Source: Gorillibacterium timonense (GTDB lineage: Bacteria; Bacillota; Bacilli; Paenibacillales; NBRC-103111). Taken from it: a DNA stretch of 64,000 bases. Every line of letters begins with the position of its first letter. The first letter of the stretch is position 1. The stretch covers positions 467,246 to 531,245 of the forward strand of contig NZ_LN881723.1 in assembly GCF_001457415.1 (NCBI RefSeq), given 5' to 3'. Position numbers and translations under genes: made by a program. Positions 1 through 8,018 of the stretch are shown here, in pieces. Below the pieces are notes generated by a model. It was not told the DNA's origin and searched no databases. It saw nothing but the letters and a program-made list of their open reading frames with translations.

Positions 1-2029
1 TGCGGATGAACCTTAATCGTGTCTCATTGGCCAAACGCTCATTAAGATAAGGAACACGATCGCATTGTATTTTTGAATTACCGATAGCCCCCAACCAACC
101 GTGTCTTAATGTAGCGTTGATAAGCACAATGACTTGCCCCGAACTTCGTTCTAGTTCACTGTGAATCTCAGCTGTGATAAATGCTTTAAACACTTCGCTG
201 CTTTTATTTTCTCTTCGAGGATTATCAAGAAATTTAGATTCATCCATTTTCAGTGCCGCTTCAGACAAAGTCATCCACCTATCATTACCTAATAGCTTAA
301 CACTGAGATCCGTGCCGTCTAATCTTGAAATGGCAGGCAGATATTTTTTTCCAGCTTTTATGACAGATATAGATAACAACGTTCCAGACGCATTGATCTT
401 ATTGACGTTATCACTAAATAGACCATAATCGTTGAAAAGGTCTACTACAGCATTCAGAATGCGGGATAAATCTCCTTTCTCATCACCTGTTAGTGGGTGA
501 ATAAATTGCGATAGTCGCCCTGTCATCTTCAATCCTTCCCGAATAGCTTTCTTAGGGTCGGCCCCCTCTCTCCACTTACTCTTCTCTTCAATTTCTACAA
601 GAGCTAATACCGAGTGGTTAGGTTGTTCAACTTTGGAAAGTTGCTTCACAATTTGATTAATACGCTTTTCTTGAGCAATCGAGTTATCCTTATATCTATC
701 AATCTCTAATTCCGATGTTATGATGTCTGGATTACAATGGACAAGTTCAACAATGAACTCTTTATCCGAATTTAATCTGAAGACGGAGTCAGAAATCTCA
801 TCAAGAATAGTTACGTTATCAATTGACTTTTGCGCTGTAGATAGTTCTTTTATTACTGCTTCAAACATCTCGGTAGAACTATAAATCTCGATAGTTATTC
901 GCTCTTCCTTAGGAACAACGATTGGAAAGCGATTGTCATTCATACCTCTAAGAGAAATATCAGGAATAAGTTGAAGTTCTCTTGCACCATAATTCGTTAA
1001 GAACCCTTTGGCCAAGTTATACAAACCGCTTTTCTCTGGAAGGCCGATTCCCGCTTTCACACTATTTCCAGTAAATAGATTGTTGTTCACGACATAAGCC
1101 GTGATTTCTCCATCCCCATCGGAATAGACCTTGGGATTCACAAGCAACGAATCTGCCTCGAAAGACTCCCCATTCAGCACATCCCAATACAATTCGTCTA
1201 ATGCGCTCTCCCATGATGTATATGAAGAGTTGCGAGGACGTCTTTCAAATTTCAATTGGGAAAATGAACGATCTAAGCTCGTAACATATGGATTTTGAAC
1301 AGATACCAAAACCGAACAGTAATGCCCAGACCTCATGTAGCACTTGCCTTCTTTGATTTGTACATCGCTCAAATACCTTCTTGTCCCCAAGGAAACCGTT
1401 AGTATGGCTCGATCAGCATCTCCCCCACGAGTCTTCAATGCAAATCGAATGACATAAGAAAATGGATCATGACGATGAGATTTTCGAATCGGATTAGAAA
1501 TGCATTCGTGTTTATCATTAAAGATAACATGATAGAATTTCAGCTCTTCACGTAGCTCATTACCTAAATCAAGAAACTTTGATTCCTGGCAGAACTTGAC
1601 TGCTGCCATGCCGGGAACCCACTGGTAGTTATCAACGAATTCGTGAACATCACCAAACGTAGAAGAAGCCCAAACAAGCTCCGAATCTCTTACGTCTTGC
1701 GGTAAATCAGGAATCGAATAATCCTTTAAATGTGCTAGCCATCCAAGCGTCAAATGTTTTATATACGATGAATGAATAGGTTTTGTGGAAACTAGCCAAG
1801 GCTGATCATCGAGCAACACCTTGTTGTTTGAACATACGCTTACGATTTCAGGAAAAATACTTTTAAGCTTCTTTCCTAGAGGTTCTACTTTAAATGCAAG
1901 CTTAAAGCGATCTGTACGCTCTCTATTAAAGAAGTTTCTCCAGCTCTCCGGCATTTTCATATAATAGATAGTTTCGTTATAAAACAGCGTTTCATCAATC
2001 TCCAGTGCAAACAGTTCCATCTTCTTCAT
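1..2029 (-). CDS. pPIWI-RE family prokaryotic Argonaute/Piwi protein, N-terminal 676 residues (gene runs off the left edge)
   Basis: The minus strand is open from an ATG at 2029 to the window edge. The start has a strong GGAGGG site 9-10 nt upstream; a second in-frame ATG lies at 2020. The translation has the layout of pPIWI-RE proteins: an N-terminal region of about 400 residues like the pPIWI_RE_X domain (DUF3962), then a middle region, then the start of the RNase H-like domain with the signature GADPKKAIREGL...TGRLSQFI near residues 488-515 and IVLINATLRHGWLGAI near residue 640. The catalytic core continues off-window, so activity cannot be judged. The gene overlaps the end of the upstream helicase gene by 35 nt, implying translational coupling, and is the third gene of a REase-helicase-Piwi module. 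Proposed role from family knowledge: guide- or R-loop-dependent recognition of invading DNA. Family call is firm; mechanism is inference. Confidence 0.88.
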   Translation of the reverse strand, partial: MKKMELFALEIDETLFYNETIYYMKMPESWRNFFNRERTDRFKLAFKVEPLGKKLKSIFPEIVSVCSNNKVLLDDQPWLVSTKPIHSSYIKHLTLGWLAHLKDYSIPDLPQDVRDSELVWASSTFGDVHEFVDNYQWVPGMAAVKFCQESKFLDLGNELREELKFYHVIFNDKHECISNPIRKSHRHDPFSYVIRFALKTRGGDADRAILTVSLGTRRYLSDVQIKEGKCYMRSGHYCSVLVSVQNPYVTSLDRSFSQLKFERRPRNSSYTSWESALDELYWDVLNGESFEADSLLVNPKVYSDGDGEITAYVVNNNLFTGNSVKAGIGLPEKSGLYNLAKGFLTNYGARELQLIPDISLRGMNDNRFPIVVPKEERITIEIYSSTEMFEAVIKELSTAQKSIDNVTILDEISDSVFRLNSDKEFIVELVHCNPDIITSELEIDRYKDNSIAQEKRINQIVKQLSKVEQPNHSVLALVEIEEKSKWREGADPKKAIREGLKMTGRLSQFIHPLTGDEKGDLSRILNAVVDLFNDYGLFSDNVNKINASGTLLSISVIKAGKKYLPAISRLDGTDLSVKLLGNDRWMTLSEAALKMDESKFLDNPRRENKSSEVFKAFITAEIHSELERSSGQVIVLINATLRHGWLGAIGNSKIQCDRVPYLNERLANETRLRFIR

Positions 2030-5000
2030 CGCAATATCCCTCCAGAATGATATTATTTATTCCGTCGATAAATGGTCCGTACAAACTCAAAAACAAAGGA
2101 TCCCTTTTGTGCTTCTGCATAATCGCTGCCCAACTATCCAACATGGACATCCCTTCTGGTTTACCAGCAGGCTTTGCATTGAACTTTGAATCGCAGAAAA
2201 ATACTCTGGCATTTTTACCGCCGCGCAGCAATCGTCCAATCATTTGCCAAATTGGGATAAACGTATACCACGCCATAACTTCTCTTTCAGAATCATCTAG
2301 AATAGACCAGTAATCAGGCTTTTTATACATCGCTTCGAACTTACCGCTGCTAATTTGGCGTAATTTGGAAACGGCTTTCTCGTAATGAATTCCTTGTCCT
2401 GTTATCCGTTGCAAATATCGAGGCAAGTAGGAGTGGAGCGCTTGAACCAAGTAATTCATGTCATTCGGAATAGGATAAGGACGAACGAGGAAAAAGACCG
2501 ATCCAAATAACGACTCTCCATTTTGATCCAATATATTGTAACCTCTACCTACAGAGAGAAGCGGTACAATCAATACTTCAGCCCTTTCTTTGCGAAACGA
2601 CTCAATCATTGTTCTAGGGAATTGATCTGGTTCATGACTCCTTTCCCTTGAAAGAACTTTATAACGTCCTTGCCAACTCTGATCACTACGAAACGCCCTG
2701 GCGACTGTGGCAACATCATCATACGAATTTACCACTAAGAGTGCCCTTCGCGGATTTCCTCTACTACTCCAAAATTTCAATTCATAAAGAATATCAGATT
2801 TAAGTTGTTGAACCATCTCATATAAATTGCTGTTTCTAACCTCTTCATCGCCTATCCCTGAGACTTCAAGAAATTTATCATGGCGAGCGTCAAGAATGGG
2901 TTTGAATGTTATTTGAACTTCCGGAGATGTTCGATCTGCTTTGAGCAACCATTTGGATCCCGTGTTCAAATGATAATGCGCGGATTCGGGTGCATGGCTT
3001 GTGCCTGAAAGAAAGATAACTGCCGGCCCTTGTTTCTGATCAGAATCTTCATATACACAATGCCAGTCATGCAACAATAATCTGCCTACCCCTGTATATT
3101 CGACTAATTTAAATGTCCCTGTTTTTTCCCCATCCTTCAAATCGTATTTATATCCGATCATCGTGCCCGTCATGGCCTCTTTCATGAACGCTTGATAATC
3201 TTTCTGCATAGTGAATAACGGAGTAAAATCTGCTGTCATTCCTAGCTTGGCTTGAATCATAGTAAAGGAAGTCAGAATGAACTTGATACATTCTTCCGCT
3301 CGGCATAAATAAATATAAAACTCCAATTGCGCATAAAATAAATCTTTGTTTACTCGCGGCCGAATTGTTCCTTTAAGCAGCTTCTCTGTAATTTGAGTCA
3401 GCAGCTTTTGCTTTTCATCGTGATTTTCCTTTTCAACTAACTCATCAACAATGCTAGATAACATGGAGTCTTGATAAGGCTCATTTGCATAATCCAATAA
3501 ATGTCTGCGAATCTTCTTTTGCGATTCCTCGTCGAAGGAAATCTTCTCGCTTAATGAATCGGCCAGCGCCGCCACTCTAATCAGATTACGACTGATATTC
3601 TTACGCAATGTTAGAGAACGATCTAACTTTTCATAAATTCTCCAAATCATTTGATCTAATTGGCGAAGTTTATCTTTCCACTCCGTCACAACGGGATCAC
3701 CTGCTAAATGATATCGTCCATTTGTTAACTGATGAGATTCATTAGACAACCGTTCAAAGATATCCTCTACACTTCCAAAAACATTATATTCCGATAAGAA
3801 CGTCTCATCGAATTGCTTTTGGACTTCATCCGCTTCGTCCACGTATACGACATCCATTAGATCGTACATCGCTTCATAGATCGTCCTCTCTAACGGATCA
3901 ATCATCGCTGGAATTCTTGTTTTGAGTACACTTGCAGACGTAGCCACCCAAACATCTGCTTCTGCAAGTCGGGAGAAATCACGGTAAACTCCACATTGAT
4001 CCGCTAATGGACATTTCACAGACTTATTTTCTTGTTTTAGCTGAGTACACGGATAACTACTATTTCGTTCGTAATCTTCAGACAACGCTTTAATAACACA
4101 TAAGTCCGACAAATGCTTTAGATCTTGAAATTCGTTGTTCCTCCAATCGCTAAGCTCGATGATCTCACTTGCATTTGCAAATAAATAATTTTCCTGGTGG
4201 ATCTTTCTTGATGACTTACCAATGATCGGAACAGCACGAATGCCTAACTCGCGAAGAATTTTGATGCGCTCTATCACTTGGGAAACGCTGCCTTCAATAA
4301 AGCCGACTCTGGCACCTTCCTGCTTCACGAGACGATACGTCTCCATGAGCATGAAAGTAGATTTCCCTGCTCCCAATGCACCGCCTATATGCTGGTTTCC
4401 TTTGTAAACAAACTCTATATCCCAATCTATTGACTCGAGTACAACTGCAGTTGCTCTTTTCGCCCAAGATGAAGATTTTCCGGCTATTTCATCCATTTCT
4501 TTGCCCAACGAAAGCCCATTGAACGGCAACTCTAGACTAAGTATCTTCTTCTCACGATAAGAAGGTAATAAACGCTTTTCTTTTACTGCTAAAGCTTCAG
4601 GGATGCTGCCATGAAAGCTTTGAATAAATCCTCCTCTTACGATTCTGGAGTATTCGAATTTCCCCTGAGTTGCAAAAGGAGTTGTATTGATTTGTCTGGG
4701 AATCGGTTTTTTAAGTATCTGTTCGTAATTGATTATTCTATTAGTCAAAAATCGTGGAACCAGTTGGTTAAGCTTTCCCTTTTCATCGATATCAAACAAA
4801 CGAAATTTCATATCAATAGCTCGATAGGCTTCAATCCGTCTAGCCAGTATTTTCTTACTCCTTAACTCAGGGAATAAAATCCTAAGTCTGACTACGATAT
4901 CCTTATGTTCGATGTACTTTAAAACCGGCTCATCATAACCAACCAATAACGACCAACCTTGATCAATATGAAGCATCGAGTCAATTAAACGACACCCCGT

Positions 5001-5108
5001 CATAAATAGCTCCAGGCTTATTATTGTTGATATGTCGGCTTTGGGCAGTTCTAGTGAGAAAAACTCTTTGTTTATTTCTTCAGTTAAATCCCAATAGGTT
5101 TTCCTCAC
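1995..5108 (-). CDS. pPIWI-RE module DinG/XPD-like superfamily 2 helicase
   Basis: This 1037-residue protein has an N-terminal region of about 240 residues of the type seen only in pPIWI-RE islands, then a helicase core. Visible motifs are a Walker A loop GGALGAGKST near residue 245, four cysteines (PCTQ...KCPLADQCGVYR, about residues 355-380) placed like the Fe-S cluster of DinG/XPD helicases, a DEAD-type motif II VVYVDEADEVQ near residue 425, and motif VI QMIGRLLRGG near residue 975. It starts at an ATG that overlaps the stop of the endonuclease gene by 4 nt (ATGA) and its end overlaps the Piwi start. It probably unwinds DNA for the Piwi and REase partners. The helicase and module assignments are strong; direction and substrate are unknown. 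Confidence 0.88.
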   Translation of the reverse strand: MRKTYWDLTEEINKEFFSLELPKADISTIISLELFMTGCRLIDSMLHIDQGWSLLVGYDEPVLKYIEHKDIVVRLRILFPELRSKKILARRIEAYRAIDMKFRLFDIDEKGKLNQLVPRFLTNRIINYEQILKKPIPRQINTTPFATQGKFEYSRIVRGGFIQSFHGSIPEALAVKEKRLLPSYREKKILSLELPFNGLSLGKEMDEIAGKSSSWAKRATAVVLESIDWDIEFVYKGNQHIGGALGAGKSTFMLMETYRLVKQEGARVGFIEGSVSQVIERIKILRELGIRAVPIIGKSSRKIHQENYLFANASEIIELSDWRNNEFQDLKHLSDLCVIKALSEDYERNSSYPCTQLKQENKSVKCPLADQCGVYRDFSRLAEADVWVATSASVLKTRIPAMIDPLERTIYEAMYDLMDVVYVDEADEVQKQFDETFLSEYNVFGSVEDIFERLSNESHQLTNGRYHLAGDPVVTEWKDKLRQLDQMIWRIYEKLDRSLTLRKNISRNLIRVAALADSLSEKISFDEESQKKIRRHLLDYANEPYQDSMLSSIVDELVEKENHDEKQKLLTQITEKLLKGTIRPRVNKDLFYAQLEFYIYLCRAEECIKFILTSFTMIQAKLGMTADFTPLFTMQKDYQAFMKEAMTGTMIGYKYDLKDGEKTGTFKLVEYTGVGRLLLHDWHCVYEDSDQKQGPAVIFLSGTSHAPESAHYHLNTGSKWLLKADRTSPEVQITFKPILDARHDKFLEVSGIGDEEVRNSNLYEMVQQLKSDILYELKFWSSRGNPRRALLVVNSYDDVATVARAFRSDQSWQGRYKVLSRERSHEPDQFPRTMIESFRKERAEVLIVPLLSVGRGYNILDQNGESLFGSVFFLVRPYPIPNDMNYLVQALHSYLPRYLQRITGQGIHYEKAVSKLRQISSGKFEAMYKKPDYWSILDDSEREVMAWYTFIPIWQMIGRLLRGGKNARVFFCDSKFNAKPAGKPEGMSMLDSWAAIMQKHKRDPLFLSLYGPFIDGINNIILEGYCDEEDGTVCTGD

Positions 5109-6172
5109 CAGAGCACCTCCTTCAACGTTTTTTCCAATTCATTCTCCATAATGATTTTTATAAGTTTCCGCGTGTCTTCTTTTAAAAGTGTTGATGCTCT
5201 CATACCGTAAGATGGATATAGATCATTTCGGTATTTGGGAATAACAACGTACACCTGTTGACCATACTTCTCCAAATATGATAATGGTTTTTGATTAAAG
5301 AAATTCGCCAGCATTCTTGGATCTTTGAAATCTTTTACATCCAAAAACATCTTACTTTCACTGTTATTATGTGAAATTGCAAGATCATACTCATCAATAT
5401 GAGGATATAATTCTACTCCGTACCCTTTCTGTTTTAACCATTCCGCAATTTTCATTTCTGAAATCCCAGGTAACAGCACATACCTCTGTATACCGGGAAG
5501 CTGCCGGAATACTCGTTCATCTTTAAAGAAGAACAAATCAAATTTCTCGAAATCAGCTAACGAGTGACAGATATTTTCTTTGTTGCATCGCCATCGATCA
5601 TACTTGTACGTTAATGTCCATCCACAATGCGTGCATTTACGATAATTATCCATCTGAAGAGTTACCTCTTCATAACATTGACGCACTAACGCGCTTAATT
5701 CGCGGTCACGAATGGACTCAGCAAATTGCGCGAGTTGAAGCGCAGACAATACTGCATTCTGAGGCCTGGACAAAAATGTGCGTATTTGAGTATATTCTGC
5801 TTGCAAATTCCGGTTTTCATCTCTGCAGAATTGCAAAATAGCCAGCATATTCTTCTGCTGCGCTTCATCAGGGGATATATAAGTATTAATGAAATCTTCT
5901 GCATCAGGGGATATCCCAATAAACTCTTCAATTAGTGAGGATTCGCCAGGATAATATTCAGTAAGCCCTTCAATCCCCCATTCAGAAGATGGTTTATGCA
6001 AAATATGAAGAAGCCGATACAAATCCGTAGGAATCTCAGCCCCTGACCTTCCGGCTTCCTGTATAAACATAAGCATGCCCCTGTGAAGCTCCTCTGGGAC
6101 ATGATCATAGTTTTTTGTCCATTGTTGTAATCCGGTGATAAGGTAATAAAGCATATCTTGTAGTCTATTCAA
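5105..6172 (-). CDS. pPIWI-RE module PD-(D/E)XK restriction endonuclease-like protein
   Basis: A 355-residue protein, first gene of the Piwi operon. The middle has a CxxC...C zinc-knuckle-like stretch (CTHCGWTL...WRCNKENIC, about residues 182-202). The C-terminal 150 residues carry a PD-(D/E)XK-type arrangement: YDLAIS followed by MFLDVKDF, giving the D...DxK catalytic pattern near residues 272-290. This matches the REase domain that accompanies pPIWI-RE proteins. The N-terminal half is helical and I recognise no domain in it. It is the nuclease partner of the module and is translationally coupled (ATGA overlap) to the helicase. Its promoter is the shared box at 6205-6251. Confidence comes mainly from the three-gene context plus the nuclease motif. 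Confidence 0.8.
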   Translation of the reverse strand: MNRLQDMLYYLITGLQQWTKNYDHVPEELHRGMLMFIQEAGRSGAEIPTDLYRLLHILHKPSSEWGIEGLTEYYPGESSLIEEFIGISPDAEDFINTYISPDEAQQKNMLAILQFCRDENRNLQAEYTQIRTFLSRPQNAVLSALQLAQFAESIRDRELSALVRQCYEEVTLQMDNYRKCTHCGWTLTYKYDRWRCNKENICHSLADFEKFDLFFFKDERVFRQLPGIQRYVLLPGISEMKIAEWLKQKGYGVELYPHIDEYDLAISHNNSESKMFLDVKDFKDPRMLANFFNQKPLSYLEKYGQQVYVVIPKYRNDLYPSYGMRASTLLKEDTRKLIKIIMENELEKTLKEVLW

Positions 6173-6204
6173 TGGAACACGCTCCTAGAGAGTACTTAAC
6201 CATA

Positions 6205-6251
6205 ATTATGACACGACCATTTGACCTCTACTTGTCACCGAATGTTTGTTC
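6205..6251 (-). promoter_or_regulatory. Composite defence-regulon promoter 1 (pPIWI-RE operon)
   Basis: Read on the minus strand, the box GAACAAACATTCGGTGACA (6251-6233) is followed after exactly 22 nt by a -10 hexamer CATAAT (6210-6205), 32 nt before the ATG at 6172. The same box and the same 22-nt spacing recur at five other operons in this window. No consensus -35 sits 17 nt from the -10, so the box probably binds an activator. Seen directly; factor unknown. Confidence 0.8.
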
Positions 6252-6398
6252 CTATAAACAAAAACGAACCTCAAAATAATTGAAGTCCGCCATGGTGTAG
6301 TTTCTTTAATAATATCCCACGTTTAATACCACGCTTGAAATGATGAAGAACCTCGTGAGGATACATGTTTAATGCACTCATGAGTACGGTGCAGAAGC

Positions 6399-6494
6399 CT
6401 ACATCTGATTTCGATGTGCATAGGCGGCAAATTCGATCGCTTTTTCAATGATTGAATGACAGCTCGATCCATGTTTATCTGCGACATCGGTCAT
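6399..6494 (-). pseudogene. Remnant of an HD-domain phosphohydrolase gene (N-terminal 31 residues)
   Basis: Directly after the mcrC-like stop there is a GAGGAG ribosome binding site and an ATG at 6494 opening a 31-residue frame that ends EKAIEFAAYAHRNQM then TAG. The segment AIEFAAYAH is typical of the first helix of HD-domain (p)ppGpp-hydrolase-like proteins, which normally continue for about 150 residues. Nothing recognisable follows. The rest of 6252-6398 shows no gene. I read it as a truncated last gene of the McrBC operon; a functional micro-ORF is possible but less likely. Confidence 0.5.
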
Positions 6495-6515
6495 TCTAAC
6501 TGACTCCTCTCCGCT

Positions 6516-8018
6516 TCAAATCATTGCCTCGATGGATTCTCTCATGATCTCCGTTAGCCTAAGCGCTAGTTCCTTATTCCATTCACCTGGCTTTAATGTA
6601 TAAACCCCCATGCGATACTTCTTCATATAGTCGTCTCCAAACAGAATCGAATTTTCCTTGCCGTCTGCAGGCGTAATAATATAAACCTCTTCCACCGCCC
6701 TGCTGCCATCCGTTGATCGCACGATTCCGTCCCGATACTTATGCATTTCTCCTAGCGCCATCGGTAGATTACGATCTACGCGATATTTTGGATCAAAAAT
6801 ATACAGCTTCCCTTCAGCCTCGAGCACGATATCCGGAATCATGTCATGCGTATACGTGATGAAATCGCGCGTTGACGGTTTAAACCTTCGTTGGTAAGCA
6901 AGAGTGGCGCCGCCAACCAGCTTAATCCGGCTCTCCTTTTTCTCGGACAAATTCAAGACCAGACCATCCTGCTCTAGGGTAAAGAGATCGGAAGAATCGA
7001 GCAATGAGCCGTTTTCCCGTAGTATCTTGACCAGTTGCATGAAGACCCATATTTCATAAAGATGATACGTGTCTTTCAAGGGTATCGAGCTTTGAAAACC
7101 GATAGAGTACTCATAAAATTGATAGAGCTGCTGAAACCAAGAAAACCAGTTCCGATAGATCGGATGTTTGCGAAACACTAGGGATACGACGACCGGGCCG
7201 GCGTGAGGCTGTAGCTGCTGCAGAAAAGAAGAGCGAAGCCACCCGTTCACACGATCAAGATAATAACCGGCTTTGGACCGTATCGCATCCAAAGTTACGG
7301 CTTGGTACTCGCGAAGAAGGTGCTGCAGCTCGCGCAGTTGCCGAAGAAACACTCGGTTCTCATATACGCTGTACGTGTCCTCGCGCACACCAGACCAGAC
7401 GAGCTCGGGAACGGGAAGCTCTCGACTCATTCCGTTGCCTGGATGTCGTTCCGACCAAGCAAGAAACGCCGGCGTCACATGCTTCACGTTTTCTCTGCGA
7501 ATCCATTGATCGGTCGTGGTCAGCCTGCGAAGCGGTCTGGCTTGAATGTCTCGAAACCATTGCTGCAGTCGATAAAAGGAACGATCGATGTAATCCCACT
7601 GCGCCAAAGAGGTTTTTCGAGCGAAACCTTTGCTATCGAACTTCAGATAAGCCCCGCAATGCTGAAAACAAGCCGCCGCTTCCGTAAGAATATCCGCTAT
7701 CATTTGCGCGTAGTCTACTTCGGTTATTTTTCGCTTGTCGGGAAACAAGTGCGTCTCATGGGTTATTCGTTCAGCTTGTTCGATTGTGAAAGTCAGCAAG
7801 CCGGACTGGAAAGGCGCCGTCCATTCACCTTCCCAGCCTGTGTCCGTTCGCACCATCGGGATCGGCATGCCAAGCGCAAAAAATTGAAAAGGCTCTTGGT
7901 ACGACGTTCTCCAGCGATATATTCGCGCTTCCTCAAATCGCATTTGATCAATCGGAGTCCATATCCCCGTATCCGAGCAGTAGAATTCGGGATTATCTCC
8001 AGAACTGGGTAGCGCCAT
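6516..8018 (-). CDS. McrC-like nuclease subunit (DUF2357 / PD-(D/E)XK family)
   Basis: A 500-residue protein with the layout of McrBC-associated DUF2357 proteins: an N-terminal beta-rich half, and a C-terminal PD-(D/E)XK nuclease with PDIVLEAEGKLYIFDPKYR (about residues 390-410), where the first D, the second D and K form the active-site pattern. It pairs with the upstream AAA+ protein, whose 3' end overlaps this gene by 26 nt. In McrBC-type systems the GTPase or ATPase translocates DNA and the McrC partner cuts it, usually at modified sites (type IV restriction). Modification specificity cannot be told from sequence. The DNA of this gene and the 3' half of its partner is visibly more GC-rich than the Piwi genes on its left, suggesting a different origin. 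Confidence 0.85.
   Translation of the reverse strand: MALPSSGDNPEFYCSDTGIWTPIDQMRFEEARIYRWRTSYQEPFQFFALGMPIPMVRTDTGWEGEWTAPFQSGLLTFTIEQAERITHETHLFPDKRKITEVDYAQMIADILTEAAACFQHCGAYLKFDSKGFARKTSLAQWDYIDRSFYRLQQWFRDIQARPLRRLTTTDQWIRRENVKHVTPAFLAWSERHPGNGMSRELPVPELVWSGVREDTYSVYENRVFLRQLRELQHLLREYQAVTLDAIRSKAGYYLDRVNGWLRSSFLQQLQPHAGPVVVSLVFRKHPIYRNWFSWFQQLYQFYEYSIGFQSSIPLKDTYHLYEIWVFMQLVKILRENGSLLDSSDLFTLEQDGLVLNLSEKKESRIKLVGGATLAYQRRFKPSTRDFITYTHDMIPDIVLEAEGKLYIFDPKYRVDRNLPMALGEMHKYRDGIVRSTDGSRAVEEVYIITPADGKENSILFGDDYMKKYRMGVYTLKPGEWNKELALRLTEIMRESIEAMI

Noticed and set aside
7302-8012. A 236-codon open frame on the plus strand opposite the McrC-like gene
   Set aside because: It is the antisense of a well-supported nuclease gene in a GC-rich stretch, has arginine/serine-rich low-quality protein and no ribosome binding site.
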